From the NCBI RefSeq assembly GCF_014696675.1, contig NZ_JACJQN010000028.1, positions 1 to 46,590 of the forward strand: a stretch of 46,590 bases of DNA, given 5' to 3'. This DNA comes from Phormidium tenue FACHB-1052 (GTDB lineage: Bacteria > Cyanobacteriota > Cyanobacteriia > Phormidesmidales > Phormidesmidaceae). The position numbers and the translations under genes were made by a program. This document shows, piece by piece, positions 9,951 through 20,083 of the stretch; the stretch's first letter is position 1, and the number at the start of each line of letters is the position of its first letter. Below the pieces are notes generated by a model. The model was given only the letters and a program-made list of their open reading frames with translations, was not told where the DNA came from and did no database searches.

Positions 9951-12900
9951 CTAGTCGCAGGCGCGGCTCAGCACCAGGCGACCGCTGGGAAGTTGGTACA
10001 CGCCATCGGGCTCTTGAAGACTGGTGGCGGCAGGCTCGTCTAGGGCGCGCACCGTGCCGGTGGGGTAGGCCGAGATGCCCCCATCGCCAGGGGTAGCGGG
10101 CAACCCATCGCGGCCTGTGACGACAAAGGAGCCTAGGCTGTCTTGACTGCGGGCAATGCAGCTCCCCGCCGTGAGGGCGCTGGTGTCGACAATGGCATCG
10201 GTTAGGGCTGTCAGGCTGTTTTCGACGAAGGTGGCGTCGCCCACAAAAATTTGCCCCGACTCGATGCCGCCTGTGGCGTTGATATCGACGCGATCGTTGC
10301 CGTCTAAATCTAGCAGCTCATTTCGGCTCAGATTGCGTGCAGCAATGCTGGGGTTTTGCCCAAAGAATGTAGTACGACTGAGGTCAATTACCCCGCCCCG
10401 GCCATCGGCAGAAAAGGCCAAAATATCGCTGTCTTCGAGGGCAATGAGGAAATTGGATGCGATCGCAATATTGCCACCTCCTCCCTCACCTTGGCTCACA
10501 AAAGTTTGAATATCCCCATCGTTGCGAAGAATGATATAACCCGACTGAATAGTTATCTGCCCTCCCGTAAAAGATTCTGAACTAGTCAATATAGTACCGT
10601 TATCAATCAATAGCTGTTCTGAGACTAGCAGCACAATATTTCCCGCATTGCCATCGCCAATGCTACTGCTGTCCAAAGCTGCGTTTTGCAGAATCTCTAC
10701 ATTTTTTGCTGAAAGCTCAATGTCTCCGCCAGTGCCGATACCGGCAGGCTCAACAATGCTAAATACACCTGTAGATTGAGAAGATCCAACGAAGCGCGCC
10801 AATTCAGAAACTCGTAGATTCACGTTGCCTGCGTTCCCAATACCAAAGGTAGAATTACCAATTTGTGCTCCATTCAAAACCTCAAGATTTCTGGTCGTTA
10901 TTTCAACATTCCCCCCGTTACCGTTGCCTGTTGGCTCAACGCTACTAAAAACACCGCTGGGTGTATTATCTATAGAATTAAAGCCAATAAATTGAACCAA
11001 CTCAGAGACATTTAAACTAAGGCTACCTGCATTACCTGCTCCAATAGTCGATACACTGATTTGAGCACCATCTTCCATTTTCAAGATGTGAGCAGTAATC
11101 TGAACATTGCCACCTTCTCCTTCTCCGCCAAATTCAATACGGCTAAACGCTCCACTAGGGCTGCTATCAACAGGATCAAATCCAGCAAAACGCGCTAGTT
11201 CGGCGATGTTTAGAATAACGCTACCTGCATTCCCGATACCAAGCGTTGAAGCACTCAGTGTTGCACCGCCAGAGATGTCAAGTGTGCCAGCCGTTATCTG
11301 GAGATTGCCTCCGGTGCCTATTCCCGTTGGTTGCACACTGCTAGATGCTCCGCTGGCGATACCCGCGATGGGGTTAGACCCACTAAAACGGGCCAACCCA
11401 GCAACGTTGAGAGTGACACTGCCTGCGTTTCCAAGACCAAAGGTTGAAGCATCCAACAATGCTCCATTCAAAACTTCTATAGTTCTAGTGGTTATTTCAA
11501 CATTACCGCCTGACCCAACGCCCGCTGATTCAACACGGCTAAATGCTCCACTAGAAAATCCGCCAATACGAGTTCCTTCGAAGCGGGTTAAATCAGAAAT
11601 ATTCAAAATTACGCTGCCTGCATCCCCTATCCCAAAAGTTGAAGCACTCAATTCAGCTCCATCTAGCACCTCCAGCACTTGGCCAGATATCTGAACATTA
11701 CCACCAGTACCTTCCCCAGTAGACTCAATATTGCTGAATGCTCCACTAACGTTGCCTAAAATTGGGTTGAACCGGGCAAAACGGATCAAATTAGCGCCAT
11801 TCAAGATCACATTTCCTGCGTTTCCTAATCCGGAAGATGAAGTATTAAGTTGTGCACCATCAAGGACTTGGACATTGGCAGCAGTAAGCCTTATGTTTCC
11901 GCCATTTCCTACTCCAGTTGGATCGACACTACTAAAGATTCCACTAGACCTACCACTAACTGTATCAAAACCAGCAATCTGTGCTATCTCAGCAACTGTT
12001 AAAAATATATCGCCCGCATCTCCTGTGCCAAAAACACCAGTACCAATTCGTGCTCCATCTACAATGTTGAGATTTTTAGTGTTGATTTGAATACCTCCGC
12101 CGGTTCCTTGCCCAGTCGGTTCAACACTGCTCAAGATGCTGCTAGGAAAGCCGCTGATAGGGCTAGATCCCGCAATATGAACTTGCTCAGTCAAAGTTAA
12201 ATTAACGCTGCCAGCATTGCCAAGCCCAAAGGTTGATGCGCTTAATACAGCACCATCTATAATTTCGAGATTTCTAGCAGCAATTTGAATGTTGCCTCCG
12301 CCTCCCTCTCCATTGGGAGCAATGCCACTGAACACTCCCCCCGCGATACCGTTAATTGGGTTGGAACCAATCAAGCGAACAGTGTCGCGAATATTGAATT
12401 TAACGTCACCACCTTGGCCATCACCAAAAACTAATGCTGTAATTTGTGCCCCATTTGAAATCTCTAAATTGTTAGCATTGATGCGAACGTTGCCACCAGT
12501 GCCTTCGCCTCCCGCGACTAAATTGGCAAACACTCCAGTGACACCGCTACCGTCAGCACCATCAAAAAGAATTGTGTCGGCAGCGTTGATTACTATATTT
12601 CCCACTGCCCCTGTTGAAGTAGTATCAATAAAACTGTTGGTTACAAGAATGTTGTTGCGAGCATCAAGGTAAACTGTGCCACCTTGCTCGTTAGCTCTGC
12701 TAGTGTTGATGCCATTTCCAAAGAAGCCTTCGCCTGTAATATTAATATTGCCTTCAGTTAGAGTGTTGTTGGGTTGATATTGATTGGTTAACAAGACTAG
12801 GCCATTAGGTGCGTTAATAAAAACATCACCAATAGTAATTTCTGCGCTTGAAGGTGAGTTTGTGGGAAGCAAGGCACCCAAAAATATGTCAGTATCACCA

Positions 12901-14105
12901 AGGCCCGTTATTAATTCTAAGGGTGCCGTTCCGAACATCTCTAAACTAACCCCAGCACGAACATCAAGAGTTGGTTGAGCACCGCCATCGACTTCCACTA
13001 CTGTTCCATCCGAGAGCCTAATCGTCTCTCGTAAAAAATCATTCCCTAAAACTCCTGGATCAGGAGCCGTGATTAAGGCAGTGCCAAGGGCAACTGACCC
13101 ACCAGCTAGGATGTGAAGCGAACTGCCTACATAGGTGTCAAAAGACACGTCTCCTCGTGAGCGGATGATTGGATCAATTGGGCTGTAGAGGCTGCCGCCG
13201 CTGCCGTTGAGGGTTTCTACGGTGAAGTTGCCGCCGCTCCAGTAGTGGGCGTCGCCGCCGACGGGGTTTTGCGATCGCAGCACCATATCGCCATAGCTGT
13301 ATAGCCCGCTGTCGGGGTGGCTGAGAGCCACAATATCGACCTGCTCGTTGCCCTGCACTAGCAGATCGCCCCCGGCGAACCCTACAAACGGGGCATTTAC
13401 CGCATCGCGAATTTGTACGGTGTTGCCCAACAGCGTTAAATCGCCGCCCGCTGCCACCTGCCGCTGCAAGTCAAGCTGGTTAGCGGCCAGGGTAAGGTTT
13501 TCGCCTGCGGCCAGTAGGGCTCGGCTTTCGATGTTGCCAGACGACTCACTTAGATAGTTGCTAAATAGGGCGCTAGGGTTCACCGTTAGCAGACTGCTCT
13601 GCTCTGGGGCCGTAGCGCTGTAGACCCCATCGCCCATCGAAATCGCCTCGGCGGTGCTGGCGTAGAATGAGCCCTGGATATCGAGGGTGGCGGTTTCGCC
13701 AAACACCAGACCGTTGGGGTTGATCAAAAACAAGTCTGCAGCGCCATCGACCCCCAGGGTGCCAAAGATGGCCGAGGGGTTGTTCCCAGTAATGCGGCTG
13801 AGAATTGACTCGACCCCTGCTGGGTTGGCGAAGTAGAGCCGCTGCCCAGGATCGACATTAAACTCTAGGAAACTGTGGAACAGGTTGCTGCCGCGCAGGG
13901 CACCGCCTTCAATCAGGTCGGCTTCGCTGCCGCGCACCAGCACATCAGGAGTCACGGTAGAGGCCTCACTTCCCAAAGTGTCATCGGGCGTAACTTGCGC
14001 CTGGGCTAAGGGCGTTGCTCCTGCCATTGAGAGCAAAACCAGGGTCGTAGTCAGCGGGAGTGACCTGGTCAGCAAGGCTTTGCTCAAAGCAGGAAAAATA
14101 GCCAT
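9951..14105 (-). CDS. TpsA2: large filamentous haemagglutinin-type exoprotein with about ten 66-residue repeats
   Basis: 1384 residues from ATG 14103-14105, with signal peptide (..ATPLAQAQ). The TPS domain (about residues 40-180) is close to that of TpsA1 (DDTLGSEASTVTPD; LFHSFLEFNVDPGQRLYF; FLINPNGLVFGE). After a unique region (about 180-500) come about ten imperfect 66-residue units of the pattern LxRFxGxxPxxG..SGxFSxVExTGxGxGGNVxI....LEVLDGAxLxASTFGxGNAGSVxLN. The C-terminus has AGSCIAR and YQLPSGRLVLSRAC, matching TpsA1. No dedicated TpsB is visible, so sharing the transporter at 1.6-3.3 kb is inferred. The convergent DUF928 gene ends 4 bases away. Likely a secreted beta-helical adhesin or sheath protein. 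Confidence 0.9.
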   Translation of the reverse strand: MAIFPALSKALLTRSLPLTTTLVLLSMAGATPLAQAQVTPDDTLGSEASTVTPDVLVRGSEADLIEGGALRGSNLFHSFLEFNVDPGQRLYFANPAGVESILSRITGNNPSAIFGTLGVDGAADLFLINPNGLVFGETATLDIQGSFYASTAEAISMGDGVYSATAPEQSSLLTVNPSALFSNYLSESSGNIESRALLAAGENLTLAANQLDLQRQVAAGGDLTLLGNTVQIRDAVNAPFVGFAGGDLLVQGNEQVDIVALSHPDSGLYSYGDMVLRSQNPVGGDAHYWSGGNFTVETLNGSGGSLYSPIDPIIRSRGDVSFDTYVGSSLHILAGGSVALGTALITAPDPGVLGNDFLRETIRLSDGTVVEVDGGAQPTLDVRAGVSLEMFGTAPLELITGLGDTDIFLGALLPTNSPSSAEITIGDVFINAPNGLVLLTNQYQPNNTLTEGNINITGEGFFGNGINTSRANEQGGTVYLDARNNILVTNSFIDTTSTGAVGNIVINAADTILFDGADGSGVTGVFANLVAGGEGTGGNVRINANNLEISNGAQITALVFGDGQGGDVKFNIRDTVRLIGSNPINGIAGGVFSGIAPNGEGGGGNIQIAARNLEIIDGAVLSASTFGLGNAGSVNLTLTEQVHIAGSSPISGFPSSILSSVEPTGQGTGGGIQINTKNLNIVDGARIGTGVFGTGDAGDIFLTVAEIAQIAGFDTVSGRSSGIFSSVDPTGVGNGGNIRLTAANVQVLDGAQLNTSSSGLGNAGNVILNGANLIRFARFNPILGNVSGAFSNIESTGEGTGGNVQISGQVLEVLDGAELSASTFGIGDAGSVILNISDLTRFEGTRIGGFSSGAFSRVESAGVGSGGNVEITTRTIEVLNGALLDASTFGLGNAGSVTLNVAGLARFSGSNPIAGIASGASSSVQPTGIGTGGNLQITAGTLDISGGATLSASTLGIGNAGSVILNIAELARFAGFDPVDSSPSGAFSRIEFGGEGEGGNVQITAHILKMEDGAQISVSTIGAGNAGSLSLNVSELVQFIGFNSIDNTPSGVFSSVEPTGNGNGGNVEITTRNLEVLNGAQIGNSTFGIGNAGNVNLRVSELARFVGSSQSTGVFSIVEPAGIGTGGDIELSAKNVEILQNAALDSSSIGDGNAGNIVLLVSEQLLIDNGTILTSSESFTGGQITIQSGYIILRNDGDIQTFVSQGEGGGGNIAIASNFLIALEDSDILAFSADGRGGVIDLSRTTFFGQNPSIAARNLSRNELLDLDGNDRVDINATGGIESGQIFVGDATFVENSLTALTDAIVDTSALTAGSCIARSQDSLGSFVVTGRDGLPATPGDGGISAYPTGTVRALDEPAATSLQEPDGVYQLPSGRLVLSRACD
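10620..12600 (-). repeat. About ten tandem ~198-bp coding repeats inside TpsA2
   Basis: Each unit encodes about 66 residues with a conserved GNAGSV/N core, an SGxFSxVE core and an LEVLDGAQ core. Units differ by many substitutions, so they are old rather than freshly duplicated. Boundaries are approximate. Confidence 0.75.
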
Positions 14106-14239
14106 AGATGCGGTTTAGAGCATAGTTCAAGGCAACCCTACCACGGGCCTAAGCTGAATCCGGCTCACTCTTAACGATCGCACAACGTGACAGCGGCATA
14201 CCCTCTGTCAACAGACGTTATCGCTACTGGTGAGGCCGC

Positions 14240-15325
14240 TTAGACCAGCGGTTTAGACAGATGATAGGGATAGCGGGCGCTAAGGCTGTAACTCCTCACT
14301 ACACTACAAATGTCGGTGGCCAGGGCTCCACGGGCAGCGCTCAGCTCTTCGGAGAGATCTGCAATGGTGAAAAGAATTTGCAGGGCGTCGGCAGGCAGCT
14401 CGTTTTCGACAAAGTAGTTGGCTTTGGCCTGGGCGATCGCCCCGTCTAAACCCTGCTTAACCGCTTGACGAAACGCCTCTAAAAATTTCTCTTGCTCATC
14501 GGGTAGGGGAGTAGAATCTGCCACTTGCTCCCAGTCCAGGGCTTCGGGCTGGTAGGGGCTACCCGAGCCCCCTCGCACATGGATGCGATACTGGCGCAGC
14601 TGGTCGGCTAGCTGCTTGAGCTGCTCAAGGGTGGTGTTCATTTCTTGCAGCTGCTCGGCCTTGGGCGGCTGGCAACGGCGAGGGCCACCGTTTTGGCGAT
14701 CGCCTGCGCGATCGCGGGTGTACACCCGCTGATAGCGCTCTAATAGGTCTACCGCAGCCGTCACCTCGTACTCACTGCAGAGGTGAAAGGTGCGCAAGAT
14801 TTTTGCCACTTGCTCCAGACTGGTGTCATTCAAAATGGCCCAGGGGCTGGCTCGGTAAAGCCCTTTTTCGAGCAGCATATGGTTTAGCTCAGGGTGGTTG
14901 CAGGTTAGGCGGTTGCTCCAGGTGCCCAGGGCGGCTTTGGTCGGGTCGTAGCTCTCCAAAATTTTTTGGGTAAAGGGGCGATGGATAGCGGGCGATCGCC
15001 CATCGTCATCGAGCACTAATGCCAGCAGTTCAACGGTGGTGAAGCCGTAGGTTTGGCCAAACCGCTGAGTCAGGCGGTGGCAGGCATCGCGAATTTGGTG
15101 ACTGACCAAGCAGCGCAGGCTGAGCAAGGCCAGGTCGGCCTGCGCTGTCTTTGAGCGCCAGCGATCGAGCAAAGCCTTTTGCAAGTTGCTGGTTTGGGTA
15201 TCGGTATTCTTTAACAAGTCAGCAAACGCCTGCTGAATCCAATCCTGTACTTGGGATAGCAAACGCGCCTGATACTCACCTGCACTGGTCATGCGAAGCA
15301 GTTGCCAATATCGAAATATCGTCAT
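14240..15325 (-). CDS. Conserved cyanobacterial hypothetical protein, weakly sigma-factor-like
   Basis: 361 residues, mostly helical, no signal peptide. The central part (about residues 70-200) reads LALLSLRCLVSHQI...YDPTKAALGTWSNRLTC.....ASPWAILNDTS, a signature I associate with an uncharacterised cyanobacterial family sometimes labelled sigma-70-like. That label is from memory and I cannot confirm a promoter-binding region. A Q/L-rich helical segment (about 225-260) may be coiled coil. The ATG at 15323-15325 was used; an internal Met at residue 12 is an alternative. It lies upstream of TpsA2 on the same strand with about 134 bases between them, so a regulatory link is possible. Function unknown. 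Confidence 0.6.
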   Translation of the reverse strand: MTIFRYWQLLRMTSAGEYQARLLSQVQDWIQQAFADLLKNTDTQTSNLQKALLDRWRSKTAQADLALLSLRCLVSHQIRDACHRLTQRFGQTYGFTTVELLALVLDDDGRSPAIHRPFTQKILESYDPTKAALGTWSNRLTCNHPELNHMLLEKGLYRASPWAILNDTSLEQVAKILRTFHLCSEYEVTAAVDLLERYQRVYTRDRAGDRQNGGPRRCQPPKAEQLQEMNTTLEQLKQLADQLRQYRIHVRGGSGSPYQPEALDWEQVADSTPLPDEQEKFLEAFRQAVKQGLDGAIAQAKANYFVENELPADALQILFTIADLSEELSAARGALATDICSVVRSYSLSARYPYHLSKPLV

Positions 15326-15491
15326 AATTCCGGGGCTGAGTTGCGACTAGTTTTGCCTTGAACAACCGAAGATTGAACACGCTATTTCTAGCTATGGCTG
15401 GGTCTGGGAAACTTATTTAACAGAGGCATAAGGAGCTGGCCTACGGCTGTAATTCATGGAGCGAATAAGTGAATGAATGGGTAAAAACTGT

Positions 15492-15731
15492 TTACCTCTG
15501 AACCGACTCGCTGATGATAGTAATGGCAACTAGACAGATCACCAGCAAAAATCCCTGGCGTAGCAAATAGGCCAAAAGGAAGGCGGCGACTTCGGCTAGC
15601 AGCCCCCAGCTAAGGGCGATCGCAGCAATATAGGCCACGGTGCAGCCAGCCACGCTCAGCAAAAAGTATTTCAACACCTGGGTACACAGGGCCAACAGCC
15701 AGTGATTAGAACGGGGGCATCGCATAATCAA
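15492..15731 (-). CDS. Small membrane protein, unknown
   Basis: 79 residues, two to three hydrophobic segments (about residues 20-43 and 45-72) with a basic N-terminus (MRCPRSNHW). No family recognised. It precedes the 361-residue hypothetical gene on the same strand with about 166 bases between them. Coding status rests on length and hydrophobic pattern only. Confidence 0.45.
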   Translation of the reverse strand: MIMRCPRSNHWLLALCTQVLKYFLLSVAGCTVAYIAAIALSWGLLAEVAAFLLAYLLRQGFLLVICLVAITIISESVQR

Positions 15732-15918
15732 ATCTCCAAAGGGTTGAGTTGGGCTGAAAAGTTCAGAAAAAATTGTGTATTCTCTTGCTGTTAATAGCGA
15801 TCTGTAGTGGTTCGTTATCTACAGCTGTGTCGGACAAATTGAAGGAGTTGACTAGCGGCTGAGTTAGCTGGCAAGCCACCAAGCCACATTTCTGCCTACA
15901 AATCGTTGCCAATCAAAA

Positions 15919-16101
15919 TCAACGACTCATGAGGTGCCCCAGCCACAAACTTGGTATGGGTGATCTTGACTCAGACTGAGCGATAGTGATCTCTGCCTCA
16001 ACCGGGTGTAGGTTCTGCATCTCTACCGATAAGCTTGGCCGTTGCACAGCAACTAACGCAGTAGCAGCAATCAACCAAAACCCCATTGTGGAACGACGCA
16101 T
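15919..16101 (-). CDS. Small putative secreted peptide
   Basis: 60 residues from ATG 16099-16101 (MRRSTMGFWLIAATALVAVQ), which gives a short signal-like hydrophobic segment. The frame can be opened upstream to 16239, but the added 46 codons cross the GC-palindromic repeat at 16136-16209, so the shorter start is preferred. No family recognised. Confidence 0.35.
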   Translation of the reverse strand: MRRSTMGFWLIAATALVAVQRPSLSVEMQNLHPVEAEITIAQSESRSPIPSLWLGHLMSR

Positions 16102-16135
16102 AGGCAACCGGCGTTGCTGATCAACGGTATGATTT

Positions 16136-16209
16136 GCCCCCCTATCCCCCCAATCCTGGGGGGAACCAGACGACTGCAAAGCCCCCCAAATTTGGGGGGT
16201 TGGGGGGCG
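16136..16209. repeat. Nested C-run/G-run palindromic element
   Basis: Contains CCCCCCAATCCTGGGGGG (near 16148-16163) and CCCCCCAAATTTGGGGGG (near 16182-16199), and the outermost runs (GCCCCCCTATCCCCCC / GGGGGGTTGGGGGGC) pair with each other. Elements of this look are common as dispersed extragenic repeats in filamentous cyanobacteria. It may form a strong hairpin on either strand. Confidence 0.75.
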
Positions 16210-16468
16210 ATGCAGCAACTGTTGCTTTTGCAGATTCATTCCTCAATTCAGCAACGCCAGACAACCCTCTACCGGCGACGACACCAGCATATAGGGCTAG
16301 TTGACGTGAACTTATTCAGTTTTCTGCCAAGACAACGTCAGCTTTGCGTACCCGTTTGGCGCAGCAGTAAATCTACAGTTCTGGTGAATAAGTTCCCCCA
16401 TCTCAGCCATAGAACCTGGCAGAGAGACCCTAGGGACTCTCTCCCCCACGCCGCAGAGGACTTTTCCC

Positions 16469-17047
16469 ATGACTTCTACATCCACCGCGCTTCGCCCCAC
16501 CACTCGACGGCTACAGATGACGGCCCTGGCCGGGCTGTGTGGTTTAGCCGCAATCCTGTCGTCGTTAACCTCTAGCCCTCCGAGCATAGTGTTGACCCCT
16601 CTATCCACCTCCCTGACGGAGATAGCGACTTTGCCCAGTCTGCGGCTGCCGGTTTCGCTACCCACGGGTACCCAAATTACGCCCCCCATCGGCAGCGGCT
16701 ATGGCCAGCTCACCGTCAAAAATGGCAACCCTGTTGATGCGGTTTTTAAGCTAGTGGATGCCAATGGCGAAACCCTGCGGTTTGTGTACGTGCGGGCCAA
16801 CGAAGACGTCACCCTGGACGATGTGGGCACCTGCACCTGCGATCTGCGCTTCGCCACCGGCCTCGACTGGGATGCTGACCAGCAAAAATTTCGCCGCAAT
16901 ATGGCGCTCTCGGCCTTTAGCGACCCCACAGAGTTTGCAGTCAAGCGCGAAGGCAATACCGAATACTGGACGACCCTCGAAGTCACGTTGCATCCGGTAG
17001 AAGGCGGCAATGCTCAAACCGAAGCTCTAGATGAAACCGAATTTTAA
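16469..17047 (+). CDS. Secreted/periplasmic protein of unknown function
   Basis: 192 residues. A hydrophobic stretch (about residues 15-35) after basic residues looks like a signal or an anchor, followed by a Ser/Thr/Pro-rich linker (about 35-75). The C-terminal domain (about 75-175) contains LTVKNGNPVDAVFKLVD, RFVYVRANEDVTL and FATGLDWD, a beta-rich pattern seen in other cyanobacterial secreted proteins whose role I do not know. The next gene (caspase-like) begins 126 bases downstream on the same strand and may share its transcript. Confidence 0.6.
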   Translation: MTSTSTALRPTTRRLQMTALAGLCGLAAILSSLTSSPPSIVLTPLSTSLTEIATLPSLRLPVSLPTGTQITPPIGSGYGQLTVKNGNPVDAVFKLVDANGETLRFVYVRANEDVTLDDVGTCTCDLRFATGLDWDADQQKFRRNMALSAFSDPTEFAVKREGNTEYWTTLEVTLHPVEGGNAQTEALDETEF

Positions 17048-17172
17048 AGTGATACCCAGTACTGGGAAGCCAGCCAGCCTGAGGGCGACCCCGTTTTCCA
17101 GCGCGATCCACAACGTCTTCACGTGCTCCCCCAGCTCACTTACCCTGTTTCTAGCCCTTCAGGAGTGTCACC

Positions 17173-19434
17173 GTGCCCAGCCTTAAGCGTCGTCAGTTTT
17201 TACAGTTTGCTGGATCAGCTCTGGCCGCTGTGGGCCTCAGCCAAGTCAATATTTGGCGGCAGGGCGATCGCTACGCCCGCGCCCTAGCCCAACCCACTCG
17301 CCGCAAACTGGCTCTGCTCGTGGGCGTCAACCACTACCCTACCGGGGTCACTTCTTTGCGAGGCTGCCTCACCGATGGGCGCATGCAAAAAGAGCTGCTG
17401 GTACATCGCTTTGGCTTTGACCCAGCCAATATTCTCACCCTAGAAAACCAGGCCGCCACCCGCCAGAACTTGCTAGATGCTTTTGAGAGCCACCTGATCG
17501 ATCAGGCCCAGCCGGGGGATGTGGTGGTGTTTCACTTCTCGGGCCATGGCTCTTTAGTGCGTGACCCCGACCCGATCGCGAGCGCCAATGGGGCATCGGG
17601 CTACAACGGCAGCCTGCTGCCCTACGACGCTCGGCTCAACCTACAGGGCAACCAGGTCAACGACATCATGGGCAAATGCTGATGGCCAACCTCAAAACCG
17701 ACCCGGTGACGGTCATGCTCGACAGCTGCCACTCCGGCGGTGGCACCCGAGGCGATCTGATCATGCGGGCCGTCGAGTCATGGGTAGCCCTGGGCGATGC
17801 GTCAGCCAGCGCTCTAGAACTGGCCGAACAGGAGCGCTGGCTGACGCGGTTGGCCTGGTCACCGGCCCAGCTCAAGACCGAGCGCAGCAAAGGCATTGCA
17901 AAAGGGGTAGCGCTGGGGTCGGCCCAGGCCAACCAGCTAGCGGCAGATGCTTCCTTTGGTGAGGGGGTGGGGCAGTTTTATGCAGGGGCATTTACCTACG
18001 CGCTGACCCGTTACCTCTGGCAGCAGCCCGGTAGCCTGCCGCTCGATCGCGGGTTTGTAGACCTATCCCGCAGCACGCGAGATGTAGCCAACAGCGCCCG
18101 CATTGTGCAGTCGCCCATCTACGAGGTGGAGCCAGGGCGCAACTTTGGTCAAGAGCCACTCTTTTTTAGCCCTCCCCAGAGCCCGGCAGCAGAAGCCGTG
18201 GTGGTCGGTACTGAGGGTGGCGAGGTCAAGTTTTGGCTGGGGGGCGTGTCGTCCCAAAGTTTGGCAGCGTTTGAGAGTGGGGCTGTTTTTTCGGTCGTGG
18301 ATGACAATGGCCATGAGATTGGCCAAATTGAGCCAACCCAGCGGCTAGGGTTAAAGGGCTACGGTACCCTAACGAATAGCATTCTGGGGCAGATCGCAGC
18401 AGGGCAGTTGCTGAGGGAACAGGTGCGGGGATTGTCAACCGCTCTGACCCTACGAGTGGGTCTAGATGAATCCTTAGGGACAGATCGGGAGACAGCGCGA
18501 TCGCAACTGGTAGCTTTTGACCGCATTCAGCCCGTCGCGGTAGACAGTGGCCAAAGCCCCCACTATCTGCTGGGGCGCATGACTGAGCAGGGGCTGGCGA
18601 TCGCCGCTGCCGAAGCTGTGTAGGATGTAGATCAGTTGGGCAGCGTTGGCCTGTTTACGCAGGGGTTGTCAGCCATTCGCGACAGCGTTGGCGAGCCTAG
18701 TGAGCCTATTACAGCGGCAATTCAGCGGCTCAACCCTACGCTCAAGCTTCTGCTGGCGGGGCAGGTGCTGCGATCGGTGCTCAACGGCGACACCTCCCAC
18801 CTCAATGTTGATGTCGTTGTGCAGCCGATCAATAGCACCGTGGCTGTGGGTCGTAGCGCCAGCCGTCGGGGCAGCCAGAGTAGCCTAATTGCCCAGCGGT
18901 TAGCGTCTTCGGGGCAGACGTTGCGATCGGGCAGCGAAATTGTGGTCAACGTCACCAACGGTGAAACCCGAGGTCTCTATGTCGGGGTTCTGGCTATCAG
19001 CGGCTCAGGCCGTATGTCGGTACTGCATCCCACTGATTGGGATGCCCCCGAGAGCGCATCGCTGCTCTTACCGGGTCAGCAGATTGGGGTACCGCAGCAG
19101 GAGGCAGGGCGCAACCCTAACCGCAACTGACCCCAGCGCAGCATTTCACCTCTGCCTAAGCAGTTCGGGCTATGCCGAAATTATGACCCTGGTCAGCACC
19201 AGCCCTCTGCGCGATGCCTTGCGCAGTCTAAAGCAGATTGCCGAGGCCAACAACACCCGCAGCGGCGACCCAATCGGGCTACAAGGCGATGACTCTGTCA
19301 GCGTAGTAGACACCCTGCTAGGTGACATCGATCGCGCGACTCGCGGCGAGATCCCGGTGTGTGGTGACGCCTGCGGAGTAGATACGACCCAGCTTGCCGC
19401 CCTCTCCACTCTGATTCAGGCAATAGACAACTGA
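17173..19434 (+). pseudogene. Caspase-family (metacaspase-like) protein, broken by two frameshifts and a stop
   Basis: The start at 17173 gives a twin-arginine signal (LKRRQFLQFAG) and a caspase-like domain with LLVGVNHYP and the catalytic His125 in HFSGHGS. The frame ends at about 17682. It resumes one frame over (17676-18623) with the partner Cys in LDSCHSGGGTRG (codon 17727-17729), so a small deletion between DIMGK and LMANLK likely removed a few codons. That frame hits TAG at 18621-18623 and continues in the same frame to 19130. The last part (..SSSGYAEIMTLVSTSPLRDAL.., to 19434) is in yet another frame. Three independent lesions make a pseudogene the best reading, though sequencing error is possible. 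When intact, a Cys protease exported by Tat is expected. Confidence 0.85.
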
Positions 19435-19474
19435 GGACGTTGCAAAAAAACTACGAATAGACTCGTTCAGGTGG

Positions 19475-19867
19475 CTACAGGTGAGCTTTGACCAACATTA
19501 ACGCGCCCGATAAAATTCCTAGCGACAGCGAAATAGAGCCCAGCAGGGTAAGCAGCATTTTGCGGCGCATAACTCGGCTTCTGAGTCTGGCTGAACCATC
19601 AAAGCTCTCTCGCTCGGAGCTAGGAAGAATGGTTAAAAACCCTAGAGAATACAGAACAGCAGCCATAAAAAATTCAAAAACTGGAGTCAATAAAACTAGG
19701 CCGCGCTCCACCCCAGCATCCATATCAAAGGGGATGGCTAACATAAAAATGGCTAAATAAGCTGCAATAGCGATTAGGCTAGCTTGCAACATTAATCGGC
19801 AGAATGAGTGATAAACCGCAAAGGAAGACTCTACGGCTGTTTCTGGAAGTGTTCGCACAATAGTCAT
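19475..19867 (-). CDS. Small membrane protein, unknown
   Basis: 130 residues with three clear hydrophobic segments (about 28-48, 58-80 and 105-127) and a basic loop (RLRSRVMRRK) that would lie in the cytoplasm. No family recognised. It faces the tail of the caspase pseudogene, ending about 40 bases from it. No operon partner. Confidence 0.55.
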   Translation of the reverse strand: MTIVRTLPETAVESSFAVYHSFCRLMLQASLIAIAAYLAIFMLAIPFDMDAGVERGLVLLTPVFEFFMAAVLYSLGFLTILPSSERESFDGSARLRSRVMRRKMLLTLLGSISLSLGILSGALMLVKAHL

Positions 19868-20083
19868 GAAATATTAATATTACTCTTTATTTTTTGGCGT
19901 GGCTGCCAGTTATTTTAGTGAACAACTGCCACAGCTCGGCCTAAGCAGCTCCAACTTTATGCTTATTTTAGCGACTTATGTGGTAACCCAGAAGAGCGGC
20001 AAGATTTAGGAGAATAGTCTTTCATCAGCTCCTAAAACCTTTGCTGACGAAAAGAGTAGAGAATGCTGATTCCATGGGCGGCA

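Noticed and set aside
10620..12600. CRISPR array suggested by regular repeats
   Set aside because: The repeats are in-frame coding units of about 198 bp with diverged sequence, not short identical repeats with unique spacers.
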